Assembly (NCBI GenBank): GCA_023627715.1
Contig: JAMAHW010000058.1
Location: forward strand, 124,001-188,000
Length of the DNA stretch: 64,000 nucleotides
Direction of reading: 5' to 3'
From: Periconia sp. R9002
Taxonomy: Eukaryota > Ascomycota > Dothideomycetes > Pleosporales > Periconiaceae
The notes under the pieces: generated by a model
The model's input: the letters and a program-made list of their open reading frames with translations, nothing else
Told to the model about the DNA's origin: nothing
Database searches by the model: none
Program-made: the position numbers and the translations under genes
Shown: positions 45,299 to 58,416 of the stretch, piece by piece
Numbering within the stretch: position 1 is the stretch's first letter
Layout of the letters: each line of letters starts with the position of its first letter

Positions 45299-48200
45299 TT
45301 AAGTTTTCCAAGCTCTCAATATACTCTTCAAATCCGCCTTAACTTGCTCGTCTGTGTGCTTCTCGAAGAAATATCGTGGACTAACCCAATCGTACCCTCC
45401 CTGAGAACCTTCTCTCTTGTGCGACATCATCCACAAAATCTCTCGCATACCTTCCGGATGCCCTGGTTCGATATCCCACTCATACTCCCCTAAATACTTG
45501 GTGATATAGGCACGCATGAATGCTGCTACTGAGACAGCGACAGGCGTGGCGATAGATGTCCCTGATAAGTACTTTGCGCCTTGCTCATCGTGAAAATCTT
45601 CTCTATCCCAAGGCCAGGAAGAACGTACACAATCGCCCACGAAACTGAAATTGTGCTTCCGTGGCTCCGGAGATGGGTTTAACTTCGAGCTGTTGCCTCC
45701 TCCATCGGCTGAGTGAATGCAGAACACACGATCGTAGTTCCCAGGATACGTTCTGGGTCTATTCCCAGCATCATTGGAGGCAGATGCGAATACAAGAATG
45801 TTCTCGCGCAGACATTTTTTGATCTGTTTCTGGACCAAGTCTGGGCTGTCGGGACGCCTGAACCCAAACGACAGAGAGATCATATCCACACCCCACTTCC
45901 GTGCTTGACGCAGGCCCTATAATGCGTCAGACTAGACAGATCCATATTAGCTGGGAGACATACCTCAACGATACCAGCTCGATTCTGAGATTCCCGGCTT
46001 TCGACTACTTTGATAATATATAAGTCAACGTTGATGGTCAGGTCGCGTATTATGCCCGCAATGTGCGTGCCATGCCCGGACGTGTCTTGTATCGTGCTGC
46101 CCTCAACACAACATTTCTGCCCTTTGATCAGACCAACAAAATCCGGATGATGTAGATCAATGCCAGTATCCAAGACGGCTACTTTGATGCGCTCTTTTGC
46201 TTGTGTGCCTACAGTCGCAATTAGTTTGAAGAGCATAGCGGAAACGTCCAGATTCAGTATCTTTTTTTGCGAAACATAAACATGTGAAGAATCTTACCTA
46301 ACTTCTCCTTTCGCAAGCGTTTAAAGTCTTTTACCCATGCTTTTGAAGACTTGCATCTGAGGCATACAATTAGTTCTCAAAATATCAATGTTGATACATG
46401 GTAGACGCTATGACATACAGTAGCGGAAAGTCCCCATAGCTTTGCTGCTCATTACCATCACCAAAGAGTTGGACGGGGTCAGCCTTGGGGTTATGCATGA
46501 TGTAATGTTCTTCCGCGTGCTCTTCCTTTCTTATCACAGTGACTTCGGCAAATCGTACCCCTTTTGAGCGAGAGGGTGGTTTGTTATCCTGCGTACTAGT
46601 GCCAGGTGTTGAGGAAGGTGCAGCTGCAGCAACCGGATTGGCGAATCCAAGGTGATCTAAGTCAGAAGAGACCGTAATCGGCATATCTTTCGAAGATGTG
46701 TGTTCAGAACAATGACCCTGTTGGTTGTAGTGTAAATTCTTAGTCGCATACTCTAATTGCTTGTGAAGATCCTTTACAATCTCGTACACGATAGTTCGAG
46801 CCGCTTCTGTCTCATCACTAGATCGGCCGGTAGTGATCAGACTTCGGCATTTTTGATCAAAGCTCGAACATGTCTTTAAAGCCTTGTAAAAAAATAATCT
46901 TCCGAGATCCTCAGTCCATTGCTCGTCAATGAAATCGTCTAACGTCGTGCCTTCGGGGTCGGCTCCAGAGTCCTTCCGAATCCGAAGGTAATCAAGCGGC
47001 CTTCCACATTCAATCTCCAATAGCATTCTTGTTAGAATCCGAAACCTGTCATCAAAGCTGGATCTTGGATCTGCTTCTATTTTCTCTTCATGGTTCGAAG
47101 AGTCGGTGGTGCTATCGGCTGGAGGTATGCACAAAGCATAAGGGCCTTTGGATATGAATTTTCCACTGTCATCAAGAAGGAAGAAAATGGATTTTGCATC
47201 CCAAAAATTAATGAGACTCTCAGCCTCCGATGCTAGAGTAAGTCCAAGGACCAAACTGGCCCCAATAGCTTTCTTTTCAGATTCTCGAAACCGAGATTGG
47301 AGCGGGTTACTTTCGAGGAGATGTCGTAATGACCTTAGAGTTTGCGTTTCTTGTACGGGTTCTGCATCTCCATAATACACGTGCATCTCATCGCCGCATA
47401 CCCCGATGTCAAGTTTCTCAGGTCTTTCGTAGCTATCACTGATATCGTCGCAGAGATTATCTGCGAGGCACCAATCGTCATTTCTGTCTGGGTGTTAACC
47501 AATGAAGACAAAATGCTTGAAAAGGACGAATTACTTTTCAGCCAATGGTTTCATTCGTGTTTCTTGCCATTGAAAAGGCTTTTGACACGGTGTAGAGAGA
47601 TATAACTCCACATGAGGCTGTTCCCGCTCCGAAGAAGAAGAAGTATCCCACTCTGGTAATCGCAAAAGAACATTGTGAGAATCTTTGCAATACGCAAGCT
47701 TCCTAATCCAGGCAAGTAAGATTTGTAAAGATTGGATTGTTTCTCGAATTTGGCTTTTACATCCAATTCTCTCTTCGTTAACCTTCTCTTCTAATTCGGG
47801 TATTGTGACTTTAGTGAGATCAGGCTGGGTCAAACGGTCCACAAACGAATTGAATGTGTCAACCTTCTCCAGAGTAGTTTTCAAGTCTGTGGTGAGGAAC
47901 AGTTTGCGTCCTTTCCCCGCAATCATAACAAACTTAAGAGTTGAAGTGTCCAGGACTTTGAGAAGATTTTCGAAGTCTGGATAATCGCTCTTATTGTTGA
48001 TGGGTGATTTTACGAAGAGAGCGGTATTCACAACATGATTAAGCTGGTAGCAGAGTTGCTGTAGTAAAGGAACAATTTTCTCGGACGATTGATCGTCCAT
48101 AGGTCTGCTAAAAAGGACATCTAGATCGTTCCTGTTCATGATTTTTCGTAAGCCATCCTCAACTAAGGAAGTCTCGGTTCTGAGCCTAACGGCATCCGCA

Positions 48201-48370
48201 GTCAAAGTTGGAGCATTCTCGAGTCTTCTCTCAATTCGAGGATATCGAGTTGTTGTTAAGAGTTGGCGCCTAGAGAAGTCCCTTGTCAGCAGTGCCATCA
48301 TAGCAAAGGACTTGCGGCCCCAACGAATTTTACATACCTGTGAGATCGGAGACCCTTCAGTAGCTTCCAT
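45299..48370 (-). CDS. S8 subtilisin-like protease with DUF7580-like N-terminal region (HET-Q2-like)
   Basis: A large protein built from several exons. The N-terminal helical part runs from about 48370; an intron at 47484-47534 joins it to CLADNLCDDISDSYE and the SLRHLL/LGLTLAS pattern typical of the fungal DUF7580 region. Introns near 46310-46440 (GTATGT/CTCAG) and about 46210-46300 (GTAAGA/GTAG) lead into the protease, and another lies near 45890-45960. The catalytic residues are all present: Asp in VAVLDTGID, His in GHGTHIAG, oxyanion Asn in FASASND and Ser in LSGTSIATP. No secretion signal is seen, so it probably acts inside the cell. It lies just upstream of the gasdermin-like gene on the same strand, so cleavage of that protein is the leading hypothesis. 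The exact start is uncertain (ATG at 48370 or 48481). Confidence 0.8.
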
Positions 48371-48737
48371 TCTGTGATGTCTTGATGTTGAAAGCCAGGA
48401 TTTGCTACCATTCTTGTGCAACGGTCGCACTATGGACGAGCAAGAAACAATGGGGAAAATGATATGAGGTGAAATAAGCATGCGATGTAGAACGAACAGA
48501 CTCGGCGCTACGAGCGCGTTGTTACAGGTTATGGGAGGTCGACCCCACTTTCAGCTCGCTCGCTTGTGAAGCCCGTGTTAGGGAAGCGCCACGTGAGAGC
48601 TTGCCAAAGTTGCATGGCGGGACGTGCCTCCTACATCCGGCAAAATGACACCCCCCACCACTGTTCGTCGCGCGATTATACAATTCTCCTGCACGCCGTT
48701 AGTTAATACTACGTTATAGTCTCTGTTTCATGGCAAG
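48371..48737. promoter_or_regulatory. Bidirectional promoter region between two S8-domain genes
   Basis: About 370 bp separates the two outward-facing start codons (256 bp if the upstream protease ATG is used). Both genes end in S8 domains, so coordinated or balanced expression from this region is likely. No defined operator or TATA box was recognised with confidence. Confidence 0.5.
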
Positions 48738-51700
48738 ATGAGCAGCACCGATAGAGAACTCGAAGATGGTCGAAGTGAGGATGACGAGGACAAAGACCCA
48801 ATCAGACTTATGGCAACTGACTGTGTCTACCTCCTTGAGACCAGCCTGACACACACAACTGCTTCTAGTCGAGCTCTTCCTCCCTTAGCACTGAGCTTCT
48901 TGGAGGACTATAAACGTCGGTTCCAAGGTTGGTGCTCGTATATGTGCGTCATAACAGAACATGAACAAGCGTCTCTGGATTACCGACTGCGAAATCATCC
49001 CTCACTACAAGATATGGTTATGCGGTTGCTTGACGTCCTCCGGGACAATTTGCTACTGATAGCGAATCATGAATCGATGGATTATGAGCCCGAATCTTGC
49101 ACCAGTGAAGCCGATCTACCGTACGACATTCAGGTCGGCTTCACGGGAATCAAGGAGTCTGTCGTTCGCCTCAACAAACTTGGTCTTGCTATTAGGACAT
49201 CCTCGAGATCTACTTTGGTCGCACGAGCAAGGAGATTTGCCGCTCAGTATGTGGCAACCCTGTACATTTTGCGGTGTTCTTGCTTTATCGCATACTAATA
49301 TATTTCACAACGTCACAGATATCCGGACCTTGTTCCATTATCCGATTTCGAAGACCGTGCGTATATGGCTTTACAATATCTTTATCCCAGCGCCCCCGAG
49401 AGTCTACGACAGCAGCTGTCGGATTCAATGACAGACAGATACGCCAAACTTCTCTACGAAACATTCAGAACAAGAGGAGGGGAATTGCCACGTTCTCCAA
49501 AGGTCGAATCTTTGGAGAAGGAAATTGGGGATGGTGCTCCCCCAAGCGAACAACCTTTGGATATATCTGCAGGCGCAGTGAAGGCCCCACAAAGAGAATC
49601 TAACAACCAAGGGTTGCTACCAATAATTCCTGCTTCATCCGTTTATACGGCTGCCGTCCAAGAGAATGTGGGAAATGAGGGAACTCGTAGCGTAACACCC
49701 TCGAAAGCACCGCGAACCCTAGCTGGACAAAGTGGTACGTGCTTTCAGCCTATTTTATCGCCTTCTATAGTGGTTCACTTGGAAAACAATGTACCAGGCA
49801 GCGCATTGATTTACTCTATTAACGATATCGGTGATATAAATTTGGGAAGAAACGCTATGTCTTCAGTCCGGTGTCTTTCGCATTACCTAGTATTTGCTAA
49901 CGCAGGGTACCGTGCTCAGGAAAGCTCCGAGAGCCCCAACTCCCAGACTTCGCATGGGACAGAGAGCCAACAAAATGTGAGTGGTGTCCTCGGTTCAACG
50001 AACGGTCTTGGGTACGCTTCAGTCCCACCCGCAGTTGTCCTGTGCAGTGGACAGTTGAAGGCCAACGCCATTATCGGCAAGACCTTGAGCCATACGTATG
50101 CCTCGCGGAAGCCTGCCGCGAAACTCGACCCTCGTTTGCGTTGTCAAACAGGTGGTTCAATCACATGAAAACCAACCATTCGGAGGCTTGGTCTTCAAAG
50201 ATTCATTCCCAACCCCTATGGACATGCAAAGCAGTGACAAAGACGGGCGAACTAGTGCACGAAAATGACACAACTTATACATTCTCCACCAAACAACAGC
50301 TAATGGGTCACTGGAAGCTTCAGCATCCTGGATTACTTCCTCATCCTGAAACTGCTGACAATGACGGCGACGAGGAAAAATGTGTGGGGTCACAAAGCAC
50401 GCGCTCAGTCTTCTCGTGCCCCCTGTGTTCATTCACAGAAGAGCATGAGAATGAACAAGAGGAGGAAGAGGCGATTACATCTGATGCGATGGGATCACAC
50501 ATTGCTGATCATCTGCATCACCTGATGATGGTAACGTTGCAAATCATAAAAGCCATGGAGCCTGTGAATCATGACGTCGCTGATCTTGCCAGCGGGCCCA
50601 GTACAGGGTTGTCTGGGCCATGCTCAGAGTTAGATGAGGATGCAATCCAAGCAAAGAGTGATGAGAGACTGGAAGAGTTGATTCGGGAACTCAGAGATAG
50701 TTATCAAGAGCAATTGGCCACCCTTCAAGCTTTGTACCCGCTATGGTCGGACAAGAATCTCCTGTGGGTCATCGATGACGCTAAAGGAGACCTTGAGGCA
50801 AGCACGCGAAGGGTTCTGGATATCGAATTCGACCGAAAGGAGGCGAAAACTGACCCTCAATCTGGCAGAGAAGCACTTTCCATGCATAATCTCTCTATTT
50901 ATGAACAAGATGTCATCGGCGCTCGGACCTTTTCGCAAACGTTTACAGAACCCTCAGAGTCCTCGGATGACCAGGATGATGTAGACAAAAACTTTTATCT
51001 TCTTGATGTGTGGAGGGCAGAGGAAATCTGGAATGCCGAGGACAGGAAACTCATACCCAACGGCGCTCTTGATCGTATCGTGACTGAAAGCATGGTACGC
51101 AAGGCCTTGGATCTAGATAGCAGCGAGACTTCAGAGCAATTGATGGGGTTTGTCCTCTCATGCGCAAAGCGGTGCTTCGCTATCGTATCTTATGCGTTTT
51201 TCGACGGGGACGCAATACTGCTACGAGACATAATATCAGCCTTCATGAGGCATGGTTTCATGGACAGCAGTTTACCATTTCTAAATCCTGAAGAGGGGAT
51301 AGCAGAAGAAAACATCCTGGGTAAGATCTCAACACTTGAGCCATCTATTTTGAGCAAGATGGACGTCGAAAAAATTATTGAAAGATTTTTGAGCATTCAA
51401 TGGAAATTCCTAGCGCCAGTTTTCTCACCTCTTTCAATGAACCAAGAGATTTTGGAGAACGCGATTCTGCCATTTACGGAAAAGTACAGTGTAGGAAGAG
51501 GCGCATCTAGTCAGGTCTTTATGTGTAAGATACATCCAGACCACCTTGTTGGCTTCCAGGTGAGATTTACCTCTTTCACGACTCAATCCTATGCAGATTT
51601 ATTGATAAATCTTCAAGAAAGATATTCTCACATATTTTGCGGTGAAAGAGTCGAAATACTCAACACGACAGTCGAGCCATTTAGTCAGGAAGACAAAAGC

Positions 51701-53912
51701 GTTAGAGGCAATAGGCAGCCTCAGTGATCAACATATTGTCCGTTTCTTCACGACTTTCATTATCCGCGACGAACACGAGCTAAAATATAGCATTATTCTA
51801 GAATTGGCAGACGGGAACTTGCGAGATCTTTGGAAAACTTTTTCACATTCGAGTTTGACTGGTCCTCGAGTGATTGCATTTGTTGAACAGCTTAACGGTC
51901 TGGCAGTAGCACTATTTGCGGCTCAATCTATGGCTATTAGCCATGGAAACCTGAAGCCTTCGAACATATTTTTGTTTCGTGACGGTGGAGAGTTTGGAAC
52001 TCTTAAGATAGGTGACTGGGAAGAGGCGCTTGAAGATGCGGCATCACGTCAGTACAATGCCGTGGTAAATCGTAGCCGTTCAAGTTATGAAGCACCAGAG
52101 CTCATAGATTACTTTCAGATATCCAGATTATCTGATCTCTGGTCGTTTGGTTGCATAACACTGCAGTTCCTTATTTGGCTCATATACGGTTTGCAAGGTT
52201 TGGAAGATTTCAACGAACAGTTGAGCAGTTCACCATTCTATCAGGTAAAAACTGGAGGGATCAGGGAGGAAGCTGCCGTTCACGAAGTTCCAACAAGATG
52301 GATGGCATGGATGGCGCAGCTTCCAATTTTCCAGGTCGGAAAGACCGCTTTGGGTGATCTGCTCGATATCATTCAAAACGGCCTTCTTGTTGCACAGCTC
52401 CCTGAACAAACGTCTCAACACCTTCGATTATCGAGTAAGCCGTCGAGGCTCAACGCTATTCAGTTAAAAGAGAGACTGCAGCACATCCTTGAGTTGTGCA
52501 CGGATGAGAATGAGAGTTACTGGCAGGTATATGAGACCCTTAGACCGCCTCCCGTATCAAAGCAGAAGGTAAGTCAGTTTCCAGCTACTTATAAAGAGCA
52601 AGCGCATTATGAACGGTACAGAGCAAATGGTTTATCAAGCTGACTTCAAGCAGGGACTCAACGTGCCACCTCATCCGTCTGCATCCTCAACCGTGGCAGA
52701 AGATACCGAACACAGCGCTCTAAATAAAGAAATTCCGAACGCTTCGTACGACATGCTCATAAGCGAAGGCCCACCTCCAGAGTGAATCCCTCGAACAAAC
52801 CCTGTTGTATGAACAGATACTAACAAAATCTCAGAGATAATTCGTGGTTCCAGTGTGTTGCATCTTTCTCAAAACTACTACAAACCGCCAATGCAACCGA
52901 TATCTCTCCGGTCAAGGTTGCTATCCTTGGTGACGAGGTTAATCCTGAACATGGTCGCATCAAGGGACGTATAGCCCAGGGAGTTTCGTTCAAAGAAACA
53001 CTCGGGTCAAATACGGAGTCAAGCAGAATACATCCTTGGTATCTTCCTACTCAGGGATATGGTACGCACGTAGCAGATATTATATGCAGACTTTGTCCTG
53101 GTGTGCAATTATATATTGCACGCTTGGATGAAGAAACCATTAACAGTGGTGAAAAAACGACTTTTACTGTCAGATCAGCTGCAAAGGTATGAAGTGATCA
53201 AGAATTCTTTTCTATGCCACAGGTTCTAACGTATAGGAAGGCGGTTGAGTGGGCTATTTCACGTGGCGTCGACATGATCACTATGAGCTGGACAATCGAG
53301 CCTACGGAAACAACGAATAAGGAATTCATAGCGTTTAACGTGGCTGTCCACAAAGCGTTTGAAAACAACATCGTTATGTTCTGTAACGGGTCTGGATTGC
53401 AATCTAACAGTATGACTTCCTATCCCAGTGATTTTGATCAGTGTATCACGATACGCAATGACGTTGAGCGAGACAACCCAACCCTGCAGAATGATTGTTT
53501 CTGGCTCCCAGGATACAATATTCCTTCTGGAGACTTTTCAAGTCATTTGTCTGGAACTTCCATCGCTACAGCAGTTGCTTCCGGGCTTGCTGGTCTTTTA
53601 ATCTTTTGCACCCGTCTTCTCGGCGCCAATAATCTTCTAGGCTTCGATCTCCAATCAACAGATAGGATGGAACGGGCCTTCAAAGTCTTGTCAAGAGACT
53701 CTAGGAATAGATTTCTAGAAGTTGAAACATGGATCTACGTGTTTCTATATCATTTACCTAACATTCGAGAGGGAGGTGACGAGAAGAAGGGTAGACAGGA
53801 GCACACAAGCGAGGAACATAGGTTGGAAAACAAATTCGGAACCATGGTATGGGATGAGAACTGCACTGCTGCGCTGGGGATCGCGATCGGCCGGCTTATA
53901 TATGTAAGATAA
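48738..53912 (+). CDS. Multidomain fusion: zinc-finger region, CUE-like, protein-kinase-like and degraded S8 domains
   Basis: I read one gene of roughly 1,500 residues with short introns, including 49247-49318, about 49735-49905, about 49980-50055, 51560-51617, about 52529-52586, about 52784-52841 and about 53190-53240. An N-terminal helical region is followed by a Cys/His-rich C2H2-type zinc-finger segment (DLEPYVC, HMKTNH, FSCPLCSF; 50.05-50.55 kb). Next comes a CUE/UBA-like module (LQALYPLWSD, GDLEASTRRVLD; near 50.73-50.83 kb). The kinase-like domain has GRGASSQVF and AVKESK, but HGNLKPSN in place of HRDLKPEN, and GDWE in place of DFG. The terminal S8-like domain keeps His (GTHVAD) and Ser (SGTSIATA) but has LGDEV where LDTGI is expected, and FCNGSG without the oxyanion Asn. 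It is probably a signalling or regulatory protein rather than a protease. Splice sites are approximate and a two-gene model cannot be excluded. Confidence 0.68.
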
Positions 53913-56160
53913 CATCATGTCGAGCCCAAGATTAGACGTCAATTTGGACAGATAACAATACTTTTCACTTGTTGGAATAACGACAACTAGTTGTTAGCCT
54001 CACTCCTTAGAACGACAATCGCCAGTTGTTGTTTAAGACCCTGCGATCATGATCCCATAGAATGATCCGCATCTCAACTAGGTTCATGGAAGCTTCATAG
54101 GATCGAAAGATCTGCACGAGAAAGAATGAGCAATTTTCTTCTTCTTAATGGCGTTCAATTTGTTGATCGAAGCTAGAGGAAATGAATGCAGTGCGCCGTG
54201 TATGCCCCGGTTATATCAGTCAATCAATTCAATTGTGTACATGATCGAGTTGCGCCACACACTAAATGTTGCGATGAATGAAAACCGTGAGACTTTGGAG
54301 CGCAATTTTTTCGAGCTCTCTTTACAAAACTTCAAGGGCGGGTGAATAGACAGCTATCTGTACGCTTCGCTTCCGCCTCGGTAAGACTAGCCTTGGTAAT
54401 CTCTATTCCAGCATACGTAAATAAGGCCGAAAGCTTATAGAAGCAGTGTGAGAAGATCTGAGATGAAGATCATGTTTTCCAGCTTTCTCGGATATATTCG
54501 CACCTGCTAAGATGTACGAACGCCTCTCCGGCTTCGGTAATCTCATTCGGAAGACACAAGTAAATTATTTAGGAGAAATTGACGTCGTGTTCAGCTCCCC
54601 TAAGCTTCAAGACGCATATTATTAGCCATACACAGTGAGACATCGCTCTTACTTGCCTCTCGGCCGACAGACGCCTTTGACACCTGAGCGAGCCAATTAG
54701 ATACGCCGTCCTTTTTGAATCCGGGCAGCATCCCCTCTTCACCTTGTCTCAACGGCTGAGCAATAATATAGTTCGAAATTCATACGCCAGTGTAGCGTTT
54801 GACATAGTCGATGATTTTGCAAAGACGGGGCTTTGACGAAACAGGACAAGAAGTTCTTTAGCTAGCAGTACATTCTGCAGCATCTTTCAAAGATTCCATT
54901 TTCGGATCGTGCGAAATTTCCGCGAATCATTGTGCCAATCGCCCAACCTCAGGAACTCTGGCCAAGAATTCCAACAATAATGTACGGAACATGTAGAAAG
55001 ATAGTTATCACACTGTTGTTTCGATTGACGCAAATAAGCTTCGACAAGAAAGTCTCCGACGTTTAAGCTGCCAACAAGATTAGGGTCTGCGCTAACAATC
55101 GCGCTCTTGACCGAACTCTTTGTAGCGCTTGGTATAGTTACCAGGCATCCGGTGCCCTCGGTTGTTTGAGAGAATATTCCAAGAATGAGCCCATAAACTA
55201 ATAATGGGCGTGTACTGATTGCTAATGGGGCGTAAATTTACTTAAGAAGTCGGGATATGATTGCTCCGCAGCAGCAGCCCCTTTTCGCTCAAGCTAGCTC
55301 AACAAATATTGCTATCGTGTTACCAGTCTCCTATATTGAATATATGTGCATCCATTTAAAGTTCGCGATGTAAAATGAGAAAAAAAAAATACTAGTCTCT
55401 GTAGTCGCATTTCCATGAAAGCGGTTCCGGAGACATAATGACGTGAAGCCTCAAGGCATGAAATCTACAGTGGGGTTTCGGACTGGCTAACCGAAGATCA
55501 GCAGAGGAAATGGGGCCAAGGAGTCACGAAGGCTTACATGCTTACCCTGAATGAAACTCCGGCTTAGTAAAACTGGGGCAGTGCACGTCTTCCGCAAGGG
55601 TTTGCTTGCCTAAGTGTGGGTTTTGCGTTTTGTCCGACAACGAAGTCCGAATATAGAAGCAATCAGGCAATTCGTTGACGGAGCGAATCACCACCAGTCC
55701 CGTCGTGATCCTTCAAAATTTCCCATGCTAGTTGTCGCTACTCATCTGACTTTTCGGCAAAGAAAGCCCTACGTCGTTGAAATCGTTTGGAGTTGGTTTG
55801 GAGTTGTATGCTTCTTTTCACTCTGGGGTAGTAACTCGCTAACGCCAAGTGATCATCGGATCAAGGCAAATTGCCAATAGTGAGAAGAAAATAAGCCTAT
55901 GACATACCGTTACTCAGAGTCGCCCCATCGCTGCCTATCAAATGTGTGTCACGGTAAATCCATTGCTGGGATGTATAATTAACAACGTGCCTAATTGAAC
56001 AATGCAGCTGCGCCATGATTCAGCCAATGGGCGGCGTAGTGATAACTGACCTCTGCCTCCATAACCCCACGATGCGTGCACCCGTGGAATAAAGACTTAT
56101 CCTTTCTGGGTCCGTTCCTTTCAGCCTTCGTCGTCGCAAGCATTCAACGTCCTTTTAAGC
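53913..56160. other. Gene-poor region, about 2.2 kb
   Basis: No supported gene. Frames near 54148-54345 and 55614-55880 are short and lack family resemblance. No tRNA or hairpin of note was seen. It marks the boundary between the protease region and the housekeeping-type genes to the right. Confidence 0.55.
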
Positions 56161-57694
56161 ATGCGCACTATGGGTGCGCAGACCGCGAAACAGCCCTATA
56201 AGCTTCTGACACCATCCAAGCTAAAGCCAGACGTCAAGCAGGCCTTGCGTCTTACACTGTGGTTTTTACCCTTCGTAAGTTCTCGGCGACCTTCCCTTCG
56301 CGAGACCGCATGCTGGACGTTCTTCTGAGTATCTGAACGTGAAATATACAGTATGCTATTCTAGCCTTGCATTTCCGAAATAAATGCTACGCAGACCCAA
56401 CTTCATACTTCTTCCGACCTTCCATCGCATACGCAGCCCCGCACTCGACAAACAGGATAAAAGATGCTGAGCAATATGCCGACTCTTTCAGTCCATCATC
56501 ACCTTACGGACTATCTCAGTCGCATAACAAAACTATAACCTCTCTATCAGGTTCAACACCGGCCTCACCAAGCCTTTGCGTCGGTATCCCATCCGTCCGC
56601 CGCCCTCGTATATCCTACCTCAAAACAACCCTCGCCTCTTTGCATCATGGTCTCGACGAACATGACAGACAAGAGGTACATTTTACCGTTCTACTCGCGC
56701 ATACGAATCAATCCGAGCACCCGGATTTCGATACACCCTGGTTGCGGGGTATGGCCGACACGCTGATGACTTATGGTTCCGAAAACGATACTACTTACGA
56801 GGTGGCCAAGCTGATGGAGCACAATGGCAAGCATGAAGTCAAGTCCAAATATGACTATGCCTTGGTCCTGGAGGAATGCTTGAAGACAAACGCTGAGTAT
56901 GTGATGATGCTCGAGGACGATGTCGTTTTCACATCATCGTGGTGGAAGAAGACGAAGAATGCGCTGGAAGAGGTGAAAGATCGGACCTGGGAAATGGGAT
57001 ATGAAGAGTGTGAGTAAAACCTACCCCAAGATTTATTCACATCCTCTAACAGGGCATATCAGTCTATTACCTCCGCCTATTCTACTACGAAAAAATACGA
57101 GGTTGGAACTCGGAGTCATGGCCAAAGTATCTCCTCGTCTCGAGTTGTATCGCGTCGGCCGTACTCACCACTCTCTTCTTTTTACAACGGTTTCAGACGC
57201 CGGCGCGCAGCTTCACCATCTTTCCGGGCTGCCATATCCGTGCTCACCTTCGTCTCCACACGGTTTCCATCCTCCTCATCACCTTCGTTTTCACACCCGC
57301 AGTGATCGGATTATACTTTGCCGCCGGCGCAAACTGCATGCTTCCGCAACCCCAAGGCGTGCAGCTCATGCCGAAATATGTGTGTTGCGGCCAAGCCCTC
57401 GTGTATCCCCGGACGGTAGTTCAGAACCACATTCTTCCACTATTCCGAGATTACAAATGGGGGTCGACACCTGTGGATAGTCTGATAGAAGACTATGCAG
57501 ACGGCATGACCGAGAAGAGCTTGGAGAAGGCGAAGAGGATAGGAGATATGCGATGGGCGATCACGCCTGTTTTAGTGCAGCATGTAGGAAGTCAGAGTTC
57601 ACACGGCGTGGGGAGAGATAGCGGGCATGGGAATATGACGCCGTATGCGCTGTGGAACTTTGGATTTGAAAGGTTGGAGAGGCAGTATGTATAA
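56161..57694 (+). CDS. PGAP4-like Golgi/ER membrane glycosyltransferase
   Basis: Start at the ATG at 56161. An intron near 56275-56350 (GTAAGT/TACAG) falls within the first transmembrane helix, and a second at about 57010-57061 joins the catalytic region to a pair of transmembrane segments. A family-specific layout is seen: one N-terminal anchor, a luminal glycosyltransferase domain with the DXD-like MLEDDVVF near 56905, and a YYLRLFYYEKIRGWN segment before tandem transmembrane helices. The conserved C-terminal AITPVLVQHVGSQSS follows. PGAP4/TMEM246-type enzymes add a sugar side chain to GPI anchors in animals; fungal homologues are less studied. About 460 residues. Intact, likely housekeeping. 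Confidence 0.7.
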
Positions 57695-58416
57695 TGACCC
57701 TTATTAATGATAGAAAATAGACTTTTTTCCAGTTTACCAGGTTCGTTGCAGAATGCACGCCTATTAGTGAAAGATCAAATACCAGTACGGACTCTACCAC
57801 TATTCCCAATACAGCCCTTGGAAATCCACTCCGGTATAGGTTATGGGACACTTGATTTTGGTGAACAAGCTCTCCTCAGTGTCATCATCTTTGCCCGCGC
57901 TTGAGGTGCACAGTCCATGAGGTATTCGAGATTCCGGTTCCCTTCAGAATCCAGAACATTGTTTTTCCTAAATTCCCCACAAAATCAAACAAACACCGAG
58001 TTTTTACAATCCTCTGACAGAGAAAATACCGTTATTGTACCTAGTTACATTTTTCATGGGCCCGGCGACCTCCGAAACATTGACCCCCGAGCCGGGGGTC
58101 TCCGCGCACAATATACCCCGCGCCTACACCAAATCAACAGATTGATACACCCCGCTCGCTCAATCAACTAGTCTTCAAGTAATTGGGAGCTAAAGGACGT
58201 TTTTTATGCAAGTCTAGTCTATGTTTGAAGATTCGCTGAGTAATCCATTCTTTAGATGCCGCGTACGGTTAATTACCCACCTGGGCTTAATTCGTTCTAT
58301 CGATATCGTATCAACATCCTCAGGATACTTAACGAGAAATAACTGCAGAACCAGGAGAAGGGAGCAAACAAGAAAAATCCACAAAATCAACTCAATCGTT
58401 ACTTACCCTCACCAAC
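57695..58416. other. Intergenic, no gene recognised
   Basis: About 0.7 kb between the glycosyltransferase stop and the oxidoreductase start; includes the promoter of the latter. No features noted. Confidence 0.5.

Noticed and set aside
48738..52643. Reading the zinc-finger/kinase part as an ordinary protein kinase gene
   Set aside because: The catalytic Asp of the HRD motif is Asn and the DFG glycine is Glu, and the frame continues by plausible splicing into the S8-like region, so a simple kinase gene is less likely.
55614..55880. 88-codon plus-strand frame in the 2.2-kb gap
   Set aside because: No start context or family pattern; isolated.
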